In this document: piece by piece, positions 26,732 through 34,952 of the stretch | Layout: every line of letters begins with the position of its first letter | How positions within the stretch are numbered: the stretch's first letter is position 1 | From: Planctomycetota bacterium | Lineage (GTDB): Bacteria > Planctomycetota > UBA11346 | Assembly: GCA_014193115.1 (NCBI GenBank) | Contig: BJHQ01000018.1 | Span: forward strand, 1-64,000 | DNA length: 64,000 nt | Reading direction: 5' to 3' | Translations under genes and position numbers: made by a program | The notes under the pieces: model-generated | Seen by the model: only the letters and a program-made list of their open reading frames with translations | Database searches by the model: none | Told to the model about the DNA's origin: nothing

Positions 26732-27316
26732 ATGCGGATCCTGCTTGCTGGCATCTTGGTGGCCGCGATCGGAACCGTCGCGGCGGCTGACGCTTCGTCG
26801 GATCTGATCGGCACCAAACTGGTTGTGACCGCAAGCGCCGAGGATCTCCCGGAAGCCGTGCGGGTTCGGTTATCGGCGACGGTGAGCGTGCGCTGGAACG
26901 ACACTCCGATCGACGAAGTTTCCGAGATCATCCGGTCCGCCACGAGCCTGAACCTGATCGTGGATCCCAAGCTGCTGGCGGCGGGGCGCACGGTCACCCT
27001 GACCGCCGAGCGCATGCCGGTGGACAGCCTGCTGCGTTGGCTCGGCCGGCTCGCTGGCGTCCACACCGGCTGGCGCGATGGCGCCCTGTATCTGGCCGCC
27101 GACCAGCCGGCCCTGCGCCCGGTGACGGTGAGATATGATGTTGCCGATCTGCTCCACGCCGTGCCTGATTTCCCCGGTCCAGAGCTGGAAGTCCCGGCCC
27201 CAGGCACTGCCGCGGTGAAGCTGATCCCGCCGATCGAGCGGCCAGCTCCTGCGGATGGCGGCCGCTGGCTGGTGGACCTGATCAACACCCAGATTCGTTG
27301 CAGGACATCGCCATGA
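26732..27316 (+). CDS. Exported protein with STN/secretin-N-like domain
   Basis: The protein has 194 residues. A signal peptide (about 1-19, ending in VAAAD) directs export. Residues about 45-115 follow the secretin/TonB short N-terminal (STN) pattern: PIDEVSEIIRSATSLNLIVDPKLL, then a strand, then a helix SLLRWLGRLAG and a closing strand ALYLAAD. The rest is proline-rich and unassigned. STN domains normally sit on secretins or receptors and contact inner-membrane partners. Here the domain stands almost alone. The gene overlaps the following paralogue by 4 bases (ATGA), so the two are coupled and may form a heteromer. Confidence 0.6.
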   Translation: MRILLAGILVAAIGTVAAADASSDLIGTKLVVTASAEDLPEAVRVRLSATVSVRWNDTPIDEVSEIIRSATSLNLIVDPKLLAAGRTVTLTAERMPVDSLLRWLGRLAGVHTGWRDGALYLAADQPALRPVTVRYDVADLLHAVPDFPGPELEVPAPGTAAVKLIPPIERPAPADGGRWLVDLINTQIRCRTSP

Positions 27317-27918
27317 CATTCGTCGGCCTTGCTGCGTTCTCGGTGCTGTCTGTGCTGACCGCCGCTGATGGCGCGGCCGGTCGCGGCGAGGTCGGCATCG
27401 CCCGGCTCGGCACGCTGCTCATCATCAGCGCTCCGGCGGTGGCCGATGATCCGCGGCTGCGTGCCAAGCTTGGCCAGCGTGTGACCGTGGAGTTCCATGA
27501 TGAGCCGTTGCCCCAGGCGTTGGCGACCCTGGCCAGGCTCAGCGGCCTGACCATTGCGGTCGCGCCGGCGGTGCAGGTCGCCGCGACGCCGATCAGCCTG
27601 AAGGTTCAGGCGATGACCCTCGCCAACACCTTGCGCTGGGTCGCCAATCAGGGCGGGATCCGTCTGGAGCCGCTGCACGGCGGACTGTTCGCGGTGGCGG
27701 CCGACGCCCCAGCCCTCGATCGCCCGACCACGACCCGGATGTACGATGTCGGAGCGATCGCCTTCGCTGCCCCGGATTTCGCTGGGAAACCGATGGGTTT
27801 CGGAACCGGTCAGGGCGGAGGATTCGAAGCGTTCGGTGCCGTCGCCCAGCCCGCCGCGCCGTCGGCACCGACCGTGGACGAGCTGGAGGATCTGCTTCGG
27901 CGCCAACTCGGGTTGTAA
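27313..27918 (+). CDS. Exported STN-like protein, paralogue of preceding gene
   Basis: The protein has 201 residues. The ATG at 27313 overlaps the previous stop and begins a good signal peptide (hydrophobic core FVGLAAFSVLSVLTA). A TTG at 27298 is a weaker alternative. Residues about 60-130 repeat the STN-like pattern of the preceding gene: PLPQALATLARLSG, ISLKVQAMTLANTLRWVANQ, a final strand LFAVAAD. The C-terminus is glycine/alanine/proline-rich and ends in the helix VDELEDLLRRQLGL, which may be a docking peptide. The pair probably arose by duplication. The function is unknown; an accessory of a secretion or pilus machine is possible. Confidence 0.6.
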   Translation: MTFVGLAAFSVLSVLTAADGAAGRGEVGIARLGTLLIISAPAVADDPRLRAKLGQRVTVEFHDEPLPQALATLARLSGLTIAVAPAVQVAATPISLKVQAMTLANTLRWVANQGGIRLEPLHGGLFAVAADAPALDRPTTTRMYDVGAIAFAAPDFAGKPMGFGTGQGGGFEAFGAVAQPAAPSAPTVDELEDLLRRQLGL

Positions 27919-27926
27919 CCCGATCC

Positions 27927-27958
27927 GGCTAGCGCGTTCCTATGCGGAACGGCCAGCC
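27927..27958. terminator. Hairpin between convergent genes
   Basis: GGCT...AGCC outer arms and GTTCC/GGAAC inner arms around a TATGC loop form an interrupted stem. It lies in the 54-base space between the STN-like gene and the convergent zinc-finger miniprotein gene. There is no T-run, so it is a plausible but imperfect bidirectional terminator. Confidence 0.45.
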
Positions 27959-27972
27959 CAAGCACGCGGCGA

Positions 27973-28167
27973 TCAGGCGAAGCGATACTTGTTGAGTAGT
28001 TCGATGATCGTCCGGCCGTTTGCAGTCAGGACGATGCGTTCGCCTTTGCACTCGGCGCAGCGCCCGGCCATGCCCATGCTGCGAGTGATGATGCCGGTGC
28101 CGATGCAGGCCGGGCAGGGTTCTTCGAGCCGGATCTCGGCGCCGCCGGTGGACGTGAGCTTGAGCAT
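27973..28167 (-). CDS. DnaJ-type zinc-finger miniprotein
   Basis: The protein has only 64 residues. Two CxxC pairs, CPACIGTG (18-25) and CAECKGER (37-44), are spaced like one zinc centre of the DnaJ cysteine-rich domain (CxxCxGxG), and they flank a short hairpin. The remainder is a beta-strand N-terminus and a C-terminal helix (TIIELLNKYRF). Such small zinc ribbons often assist folding or bind RNA or protein partners, but no partner is indicated. The ATG at 28167 follows GGGGAATCCACC, a fair ribosome site. The cysteine pattern makes a real gene likely despite the size. Confidence 0.65.
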   Translation of the reverse strand: MLKLTSTGGAEIRLEEPCPACIGTGIITRSMGMAGRCAECKGERIVLTANGRTIIELLNKYRFA

Positions 28168-28298
28168 GGTGGATTCCCCTGCCGATGGCCGGCGGCCGTG
28201 GGATAGCGCAGGAACCCGGCATGGGAAGCAGCGTCAGCTCGACCGGCAGGCCGACGGACCGCTGCTCAGCGCAGCATGAATTTGCAGGAGAAACCAGC

Positions 28299-30236
28299 TT
28301 ATCCTGGACCGATCCGACGCAGGCGCAGCAGCCGGTGATGATGAGCGGGCACCTCCACACGGGTGCCGGTCGAGATCTGTTCCAGGTCGTGGCAACGCCA
28401 AGGATCCCGGGCGATCCAGGTGCCGCCAAGGCCCAGCTCGGAGAGGTCGAAACCCATGGTCGACGGTTCTTCACCGAGGTTGACCAGGGCTACGGCGACG
28501 TCTCCACCGCTGAGGTGCCGTCGCCAACGCATCTGGCCGCGTTCGGGGGCCTGGTCGATCAGCAGTGCCGGGGCTCCCAGGGGATCCTGGTCCAGTTCGA
28601 TGATTTCTGGATTGGAGAGCAGGCTGCGGGTGAAGTCGTCGAGCCGGGTGAGGTCACCGCCGATCATCAACGGGGCGGCGAGGAATGCCCACATGCCGAT
28701 ATGCAGGTACTGCTCGGAATAGCTCAACCGGCTGGGCTGTAGTGGCGCGTTCCAGCCCGGACCGACCGCACCAACCACCAGCATGTCGGGGTCGTTCCAG
28801 CCGCCTGGCCCGCCGAGACCCTGCCAGGCGACCTGGGCGCGCAGTTTGTTGCGCACTGAAAACCAGGTGTCGATCAGGTCTCCGGTGGTTCGCCACAGCT
28901 GGGCATGGCGGCGGTAGTCGGGGATCAGGTCCCGGGGCATGCCGGCGGACAGGCTGAGCACCAGGTCGCGCCCGCCAGCGCGAATCGCCTCGGCGATCAG
29001 GCGAGCCTCGGCGACGGTGGGACCATTGTCGACCTTGAGGTAATCGAAACCCCAGGCGGTGAATTGGGCGATGTCCTGGCGGAACCAATCGCAAGCACCT
29101 CGGGGGCTGGAACCGCCGTGGGTGAAAACTGAGGTCGTGGTCCCGTCGGGGTGGTCGCTGGACGCCCCGGCCAGACCTTGGGGCGAGTGGACGTTCGGCA
29201 CGTGGTAGATGCCAGCCAGCAGCCCCAACCGGTGGAGGTCCGACGCCAATCCGCCCGGATCGGGGAATCCGGCGTTGCCCTGGAGGGCCATGGGAATCGC
29301 GCTGTGCTGAGAACGACCGCCCTGCCAGCCGTCGTCGATGTTGACGTAGCGGTAGCCACACCGGTGCAGCCCGGCTTGGACGAGGGCCGTGGCATTGGCG
29401 CGCACCCGGTCGGCGTTGACCGCTGCGTGGCAGCAGTTCCAGCTGGACCAGCCCATGGGTGGCGTCGCCGCCAATCCTGTGCCGGTGACCAAGGTCAGGA
29501 CCCGCTGGGCCTGGCCATGGGTATTCGTTGCCGTCAACAGGACCGGGTATCGGCCGCAGGGCGGGGCGACCCCGCTCAGGATCCCGGTGGTGCGATCAAG
29601 ATGCAGACCTGCTGGCAAACCCTCGGCGCTGAACCGCAGAGCTTCCTCGCCTTGGCACGGAAGGGTATACAGCAGAGGCGATCCTGGATTCGCGGCGAGC
29701 AGCCAACCACCGACGAAACGTGGTGCTGGTGACGGTACTGGGGTGAGGATCTCGGGTTCTCCCCGGGGTCGCGCCACCGCCAGCGGACGTTGTCCTGAGA
29801 ACAGGACCAGCGCCTCGCACCAATCCGCGTGACCATGGTGGGTGTTGTCGTCAGGAGCATCGCAGATCAGTTCCAACAGGGCGACCCCGGCCACATCGAG
29901 ATCGACTCGGCGTGCAGCCTCGCCGCCGCGCACCACGCCGCTGTCGTACAGCGTGCGGCCATCGCCGCGTACCAAGAAACGTACTCGCCCGTGGCCATGC
30001 CGGCCGACTGCGTCATCGACACCGACCGAGGCTGAAAAACGATGTGCGGACCGGTGCAGGGCAAGGCCCAGCCAGCCCACGGTGTGGGTGCCGACGCCGC
30101 GTTCAAAGGTGTGTCCGGCAATGCTCAGAGGGCCACCGGTCACCGCGCAATTGGCCTTGGGTGTTTCCCAACCCTGAAGGACATGGGAAAGATCGCATTG
30201 GTCGAGAAACGTGCATTCCATATCCGAAGTATCCAT
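28299..30236 (-). CDS. Alpha-galactosidase GH27 with N-terminal NPCBM domain
   Basis: The protein has about 645 residues. An NPCBM carbohydrate-binding domain occupies about 6-148 (FERGVGTH...VRGDGRTLYDSG). A putative Ig-like domain follows (about 165-252), then the GH27 barrel from TPPMGWSSWN (258-267) on. The nucleophile is D403 in YLKVDNG, and the acid/base is D456 or D453 in TTGDLIDTW. The family releases terminal alpha-galactose (or alpha-N-acetylgalactosamine) with retention. No signal peptide is visible, so it is probably cytoplasmic, which is unusual for a protein carrying a binding module. Starts at 30266, 30236 and 30221 are possible; 30236 leaves a complete NPCBM domain. It is divergent from an AraC regulator with 65 bases between. 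Confidence 0.85.
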   Translation of the reverse strand: MDTSDMECTFLDQCDLSHVLQGWETPKANCAVTGGPLSIAGHTFERGVGTHTVGWLGLALHRSAHRFSASVGVDDAVGRHGHGRVRFLVRGDGRTLYDSGVVRGGEAARRVDLDVAGVALLELICDAPDDNTHHGHADWCEALVLFSGQRPLAVARPRGEPEILTPVPSPAPRFVGGWLLAANPGSPLLYTLPCQGEEALRFSAEGLPAGLHLDRTTGILSGVAPPCGRYPVLLTATNTHGQAQRVLTLVTGTGLAATPPMGWSSWNCCHAAVNADRVRANATALVQAGLHRCGYRYVNIDDGWQGGRSQHSAIPMALQGNAGFPDPGGLASDLHRLGLLAGIYHVPNVHSPQGLAGASSDHPDGTTTSVFTHGGSSPRGACDWFRQDIAQFTAWGFDYLKVDNGPTVAEARLIAEAIRAGGRDLVLSLSAGMPRDLIPDYRRHAQLWRTTGDLIDTWFSVRNKLRAQVAWQGLGGPGGWNDPDMLVVGAVGPGWNAPLQPSRLSYSEQYLHIGMWAFLAAPLMIGGDLTRLDDFTRSLLSNPEIIELDQDPLGAPALLIDQAPERGQMRWRRHLSGGDVAVALVNLGEEPSTMGFDLSELGLGGTWIARDPWRCHDLEQISTGTRVEVPAHHHRLLRLRRIGPG

Positions 30237-30241
30237 CTGGC

Positions 30242-30265
30242 TGGCGCGATCCGCTATGGGCGCCA
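30242..30265. promoter_or_regulatory. Inverted repeat in the GH27/AraC divergent promoter
   Basis: TGGCGC (30242-30247) and GCGCCA (30260-30265) are exact inverted copies 12 bases apart in the 65-base space between the alpha-galactosidase and AraC start codons. They form a candidate operator for the adjacent regulator, which probably controls both directions. The assignment rests on position and symmetry only. Confidence 0.3.
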
Positions 30266-30301
30266 TGGACGACGCATGTGCCGTTTGGAAGATATTCTGC
30301 C

Positions 30302-31090
30302 ATGCGAGCCCGCGTCCGTTTCGCCCACTCCGGTGCATCCGGGATCATCGAGGCCGGAGTCCTCACCGGCAAGGTCTCACGAACTGTGGCCCGCTGCTTT
30401 CCTGCGTTCTGCTTTGTCCTCATCCTGGCTGGCGTCGGTCGCCATCGCCGCGCCGAGGATCCGTGGCGGAAGGTGTCCGCTGGGGATCTGATCCTGGTAC
30501 TGCCTGGGGAACTCCATGACTACGGACCCGGCGCTGGCTCGACCTGGGACGAGGTCTTCCTCAGCGCTACTGGACCGTTGGCCGAGCAGCTGCACCGTGC
30601 CGGTTTGTTCCTGCCCAGCGACCTGGGGCGGATCTGGCATGGATTGGGCACGGACCAGATCCGCCGATTCGCCGCGATCGCTGACGATTTCCTCATCCAT
30701 GGCCTGGATGATGGCCGGCTGCTCGCCCGTCTGCATGGGTGGTTCGCAGATATGGCGGTCGCACAGCAGAAGGCCGACGATTGGCTGGCCCAAGCCCAGC
30801 GGAGGCTGGCCGCTGAACCGCGGCGGGCGGTCGCCCCGGCCGAGATCGCCGCCGCCGTCGGACTTTCCTATGACCGTTTCCGGCGGGGATTCCGCCGGGC
30901 GACCGGGATGTCACCCACCGCCTACCGGTTGCAGGCGCGCATCGCCGCCGCCAAGGGTCTGCTGTTCACACGGCCCGACGCCCCGCTTGCGGAGATCGCT
31001 GAACAGACGGGTTTTTGCTCGGCTTTCCAGCTTTCGCGGATGTTCAAGCGGGTGAGCAGCCTTTCTCCCCAGGAATTCCGGCGCGGTTGA
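30302..31090 (+). CDS. AraC-family transcriptional regulator
   Basis: The protein has 262 residues. The N-terminal part is a cupin-like sensory domain with the usual VSAGDLILVLPGELHDYGP motif (about 60-80). The C-terminal part carries two helix-turn-helix motifs: APAEIAAAVGLSYDRFRRGFRRATGMSP and PLAEIAEQTGFCSAFQLSRMFKR. AraC proteins of this kind bind a sugar or sugar derivative and activate neighbouring catabolic genes. The divergent alpha-galactosidase is the obvious target, with galactosides or a related inducer as ligand (inference). The first 45 residues are unusually hydrophobic for this family, and the true start could lie further downstream. Confidence 0.82.
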   Translation: MRARVRFAHSGASGIIEAGVLTGKVSRTVARCFPAFCFVLILAGVGRHRRAEDPWRKVSAGDLILVLPGELHDYGPGAGSTWDEVFLSATGPLAEQLHRAGLFLPSDLGRIWHGLGTDQIRRFAAIADDFLIHGLDDGRLLARLHGWFADMAVAQQKADDWLAQAQRRLAAEPRRAVAPAEIAAAVGLSYDRFRRGFRRATGMSPTAYRLQARIAAAKGLLFTRPDAPLAEIAEQTGFCSAFQLSRMFKRVSSLSPQEFRRG

Positions 31091-31201
31091 AGTTCGGCCA
31101 AGCGATTGGCTTGCCCCTGGCTCTGTTCCGACGCCTGGGCAGCGATCGAATTCAGGAAATCTGCACGGATAAGGCTACCGCCATTTCCGCCGCAGAAGGC
31201 C

Positions 31202-34147
31202 TCACGGCGTGGCGTCGATGGCGATGCGGAATCCGAGCACATCCCAGGTGTCGCCTTCGGACATCGGTCGGCGGGCGGCTGATCGGCAAAGCGGCGCCGA
31301 CATGTTCCAGCAACCGCCGCGGATCACCCGCTTGCTCTTGCCCATGACCAGCGGATCGGTGACCGGATCTGGAGCCGGAGTGTCGGTCCAGGCGTCCTGG
31401 GTCCATTCCAGTACGCCGCCGTGCATGTCGTACAGGCCCCAGGGGTTCGCCGCCTTGGTGCGTACCGGTTGGGCTTTGCTGTTGCTGTTTCCGCGGTGCC
31501 AGGTCAGCACATCGATAGCGCCGGCAAACGGGCCGGTGGTACCCGCCCGGCAGGCGTATTCCCATTCGGCCTCGCTGGGCAGGCGAAGGACCGCGCCCTG
31601 GGCCTGGGTGCCGGCCTGGGCGAGGAATCTCTGGATCTCGACGAAGCTTATCTCGTTCACCGCATGATCGTTGCCTTTGAAAGCGCTGGGATTCTTGCCC
31701 ATGACCTTGGTCCAGCACTGCTGGGTGCATTCGCTGTCGGCCAGCCAAAAGGCCTTGCTCAGGGTCACCTGGCGCTGGACCTCGTCCTTGCGCCGGTCCT
31801 TTTCGTCAGCCGGGCTGCCCATGGTGAACATTCCAGCGGGAATCAGTCGGAAGCGCTGGACGATGCCGGCCAGATCGAGGTCGGCCCAGTCGCCCCGGGC
31901 GTCGTTGCCGTGATTGCTGGCCCAGGTCGGTACGGCTCTCTTCACGACGGATGCCGGGGCTGCCGGTGATGGCGGAATTGGTCTGGCGGTCGGCGGAGGA
32001 GCCGGAGCCGGAGCCTCGACCACCGCAGGCGGCCTTTGGCTTGGTGTCGTCGCGGCGGTGGCAGCGGTTTGCTGAGCTGCCGCCTGCTGCGCGGCGAGGC
32101 GCTCGGCGTCAAGTTGCTGACGCAGTCGGGCCAGGCGGTCGGCCGCCGGCAAGGAGATCGACATCTGGGCTGCGTTTTGGAGATCGGTCAGGGCTGCCTC
32201 GCCACCACGCAGGTCCTTGGCCTCGATCCGGGCATCGAAGGCAGCCTGGGCAGCCGATTGGCGGCGCTGGCCGGCTTCGGCGGACGCCAAGCCCTGGGCA
32301 ATGGCCGGTGCAGTCGCATCGATGGCTTTTGCAGCCGAAAACGCAGCAGAGGCAGCCGGCCAGTCCCGTCGCGACAAGGCCTGGTGGCCCAGGTCGAGCT
32401 GGGCTGCAAGCGCCCGGGCGACCACTGCCTCCCGCTCATTCGCATCGGTGGCCCGGCGCAGGGCGGAGCCGACTGCCGGTTCATGAGGGTGGCGCTCGGC
32501 GAGGGGGGCGAGCAGGGCGACCGCCCGGCCAGCCTGGCGTTGGGTGATCAGCGCGTCGGCCTCGGCGATGCGGTTGATCATGGCCTCGCGTTGGCGTCGC
32601 AATTCCTCTTTCGCTGAGACGTAGTCAGCCGTGTCGACCAGACTTGCCGCAGAGGCCAGTTCGCGTTCGGCGATGGCCAGTTCGCCCTGGGCCAGGGCAG
32701 CGCGGCAGCGGGTCAACGCCTGTTGGGCTTCAGCAGCCTTTGCCTGGGCTGCGAGCTGGGTTTGGGTCGGGACCGGCGGTTCCGCAGGCTGGTTTGGTTC
32801 GCTGGGCGATTGGGTTGCGGGCTGCTGAGCTTGCGTTGGTGCCGGCTTTTGGCCCGGCACCGGCGTCGCGGTGCCAGTCATTTGTGCCGGTACCGGCGTC
32901 GCGGTGCCAGGCTGCGGTATTGCCGCCGACGGCGCGGCAGGTGCAGGGGATGTCGGCCACAAAGTGATGGCGGCGAGGGTCGCAGCGGCGAGCGCAGCTG
33001 CGGTCAGGCTGAGGGGCAGCAGCCAGTTCCGCCGTCCGCGGAAACGTTGACCGACGACAATGGTCTCTGCGGTCGCCAACGCCGCGGTGGGCGCCTTGGT
33101 GTTGTGGCACAACGGTTTTTCGCCGCGCTGCAAGCGTTCAAGATCCGCGATCAGCTCCGTCGCCTGCTGATAGCGGTCGTCTGGATTCTTCTGCAAACAG
33201 GTCAGGCAGACCCGCTGCCAGTCCTCGGGAACGAACGGGTCAATGGTCCGCGGCGGCGGCGGTTCGACGTGGATGTGCTGGTAGATGACCGAAGTCGGCT
33301 CATGCCCGGGGAACGGCAGGGTGCCGGTGAGCAGCTCGTAGAACACCACTCCGAGCGCATAGAGGTCGGTGCGCTGGTCGCAGGCCAGCCCGCGTCCCTG
33401 CTCAGGGCTGAAATAGGACACCGTACCCATCACCACTCCGGCCATGGTCAGGCCGTGGTTCTCGCTGGCCAGCTTGACCAAGCCGAAATCCGTCAATTTC
33501 AAGGTGTTTTTCTGATCCAGAAGCATGTTGCCGGGCTTGATGTCGCGGTGCACCAATCCGCGTTCACCGGCCGCGGCCAGACCCCTGGCCGCTTGCAGGA
33601 TCAGGTTGAGCGCTTCGCCCTGGGCTGGGCGCCAGCCGCTGCGCAGCTTCTGCTGGAGGTCGCTGCCATCGACGAACTCCATGGCGAAATAGTGGTTCCC
33701 TTGATGGGTTCCGGCGGAGTAGACCTGGACCACGTTGGTGTGGCTGACCAGGGCGATGGCCCGGGCTTCGAGCATGAACCGGCGGCGAAACTGCTGATCG
33801 TCGCTGAGGTTTTCAGGAAGCACCTTGATCGCCACTGGCCGGTCGAGGCTGACCTGGCGGCCGAGGTAGACCGACCCCATCCCGCCTCTGCCGATCAGCC
33901 TGGTCAGCTCGAAATCGCCCCACACCTGACCGGCAAAGGGTGCCGCTTTCGGATCGGGCTTGGCTTGGGGTTGCGGCTTTGCCTGAGGTTGCGGCTTTGC
34001 CTGGGTTTGCGGCTGCGGCTGGGTTTGCGGCGTCACCTGCGGCTGGGAAGGCGAGGATCCCTCGACCGCTCCGCTCAGGGTCTTCATTTCGCTCGGCGGC
34101 ACCGGAGGGCCGGCCAGGGTCTGGGCATTGGGGTCGGTGTCGGCCAT
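31202..34147 (-). CDS. Ser/Thr protein kinase fused to FGE-sulfatase-type domain
   Basis: The protein has 981 residues. A disordered Gln/Pro/Lys-rich N-terminus (about 30-68) precedes an intact Hanks kinase (about 79-340) with GRGGMGS at 86-92, K108 (VAIK), HRDIKPGN at 200-207 and DFG at 220-222. A transmembrane helix (about 375-397) leads to a Pro/Thr-rich linker with repeats, then long alanine-rich helices (about 440-690). The C-terminal formylglycine-generating-enzyme-like domain has FTMGSP, RLPSEAEWEYACRAG, NPWGLYDMHGGVLEWT and GFRIA. The kinase is cytoplasmic and the FGE-like domain should lie outside. Such domains often act as binding or sensing modules, not as true sulfatase modifiers. 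It is divergent from the pseudopilin operon. Confidence 0.9.
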   Translation of the reverse strand: MADTDPNAQTLAGPPVPPSEMKTLSGAVEGSSPSQPQVTPQTQPQPQTQAKPQPQAKPQPQAKPDPKAAPFAGQVWGDFELTRLIGRGGMGSVYLGRQVSLDRPVAIKVLPENLSDDQQFRRRFMLEARAIALVSHTNVVQVYSAGTHQGNHYFAMEFVDGSDLQQKLRSGWRPAQGEALNLILQAARGLAAAGERGLVHRDIKPGNMLLDQKNTLKLTDFGLVKLASENHGLTMAGVVMGTVSYFSPEQGRGLACDQRTDLYALGVVFYELLTGTLPFPGHEPTSVIYQHIHVEPPPPRTIDPFVPEDWQRVCLTCLQKNPDDRYQQATELIADLERLQRGEKPLCHNTKAPTAALATAETIVVGQRFRGRRNWLLPLSLTAAALAAATLAAITLWPTSPAPAAPSAAIPQPGTATPVPAQMTGTATPVPGQKPAPTQAQQPATQSPSEPNQPAEPPVPTQTQLAAQAKAAEAQQALTRCRAALAQGELAIAERELASAASLVDTADYVSAKEELRRQREAMINRIAEADALITQRQAGRAVALLAPLAERHPHEPAVGSALRRATDANEREAVVARALAAQLDLGHQALSRRDWPAASAAFSAAKAIDATAPAIAQGLASAEAGQRRQSAAQAAFDARIEAKDLRGGEAALTDLQNAAQMSISLPAADRLARLRQQLDAERLAAQQAAAQQTAATAATTPSQRPPAVVEAPAPAPPPTARPIPPSPAAPASVVKRAVPTWASNHGNDARGDWADLDLAGIVQRFRLIPAGMFTMGSPADEKDRRKDEVQRQVTLSKAFWLADSECTQQCWTKVMGKNPSAFKGNDHAVNEISFVEIQRFLAQAGTQAQGAVLRLPSEAEWEYACRAGTTGPFAGAIDVLTWHRGNSNSKAQPVRTKAANPWGLYDMHGGVLEWTQDAWTDTPAPDPVTDPLVMGKSKRVIRGGCWNMSAPLCRSAARRPMSEGDTWDVLGFRIAIDATP
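32854..32910. repeat. Two 24-bp repeats inside the kinase gene linker
   Basis: A 24-base sequence at 32854-32877 recurs at 32887-32910 with one mismatch and a 33-base period. On the coding (minus) strand it encodes the peptide GTATPVP twice, in the extracellular Pro/Thr linker just after the membrane helix. It looks like a recent in-frame duplication that lengthens the linker. Confidence 0.8.
33955..34032. repeat. Gln/Pro/Lys codon repeats in kinase N-terminus
   Basis: Short tandem units such as GGCTTTGCCTG and GGTTGCGGCTTTGCCTG encode a run of Q-P-Q-A-K-P-type residues before the kinase domain. This is a low-complexity, probably length-variable, cytoplasmic tether. Confidence 0.7.
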
Positions 34148-34466
34148 GAATGGATGCGATGATGACGCCGATGCTGCCGCGCGGAACCAGTCAATCACGC
34201 CACCATATGCGGGGCGTCCACGGCCACCCAGAGGCATCGACTTGACCGGCCCAGGGATTCCGGGGTATGACTACCCGGCGGCTTCAGCGTCGTTCGGGCC
34301 TACGTCAGGTCGCTCGATGCATATCCGTCCCGAAGTGTTTTCTCGGGGCATGCCGAAGGTGGCTATAATCGCCCACCATGCCCAGGTTTCCCTGTGAACA
34401 GCAAGACTGCGCCAGCCTAGTCCCTGGTGCTCCTGATCGTTATCAGCGGCTGATCGGACGGTCAGC

Positions 34467-34952
34467 ATGAATGCGATCTCGGATCGACTGCCGCTTTCGC
34501 TGCTGGTCGAAAGCGACTCACGGTCAGTGCCGGAACGGTCGAGATCTGGACGGCGCCAGTCCGCAACCGCAGACCTGGCCGTCACTGATCGGGTGCTGGC
34601 CAAGGCCCTGCGTCCGGGGATCGGCGTCGATGAAGGCCTGCTGCAACGCAGGATCAACCAGGCGGTTGAAGTCCGGGCCTCGCTGTCGATCACCAGGAAA
34701 CAGGTCCTCGATGGAGTGGTCGGCGGTGTGCTGATGGCGGGCTGCATCTGTCCAGCGCTGCTGATGCTGTCGATTGCCGAACAATACGAGCTGTTCCTGC
34801 TGTTGACCATCGGCGTGATGCTGGTGAGCGGGGTCTGGGGCATCGGGCGGAAGCTCCTGGTGGTCCAGCTCGGTTTTGCCAAGCCGCAGCCAGCCCGCCT
34901 GGTCGCGGCCCTGATCGTCCTGGCGAGTTGCGCCGCGATACTCCATGTCTGA
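34467..34952 (+). CDS. Small membrane protein heading the pseudopilin operon
   Basis: The protein has 161 residues and is not recognised. The N-terminal 75 residues are hydrophilic, with many serines and arginines, and probably cytoplasmic. They include a segment, VTDRVLAKALRPGIGVDEGLLQRRI, that reads like a small helical domain. Three hydrophobic segments follow (about 88-108, 111-128 and 142-160). It overlaps the first pseudopilin gene by 8 bases, so it is the first gene of that operon and may be an inner-membrane platform or assembly component. It is divergent from the kinase-FGE gene. The 319 bases between the two start codons hold a small imperfect hairpin near 34257-34277 and no gene. 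Confidence 0.6.
   Translation: MNAISDRLPLSLLVESDSRSVPERSRSGRRQSATADLAVTDRVLAKALRPGIGVDEGLLQRRINQAVEVRASLSITRKQVLDGVVGGVLMAGCICPALLMLSIAEQYELFLLLTIGVMLVSGVWGIGRKLLVVQLGFAKPQPARLVAALIVLASCAAILHV

Noticed and set aside
32723..34162. A 479-residue plus-strand frame opposite the kinase-FGE gene
   Set aside because: It is antisense to well-conserved kinase motifs; the leucine/arginine repeats are the reverse of the Gln/Pro/Lys codons.
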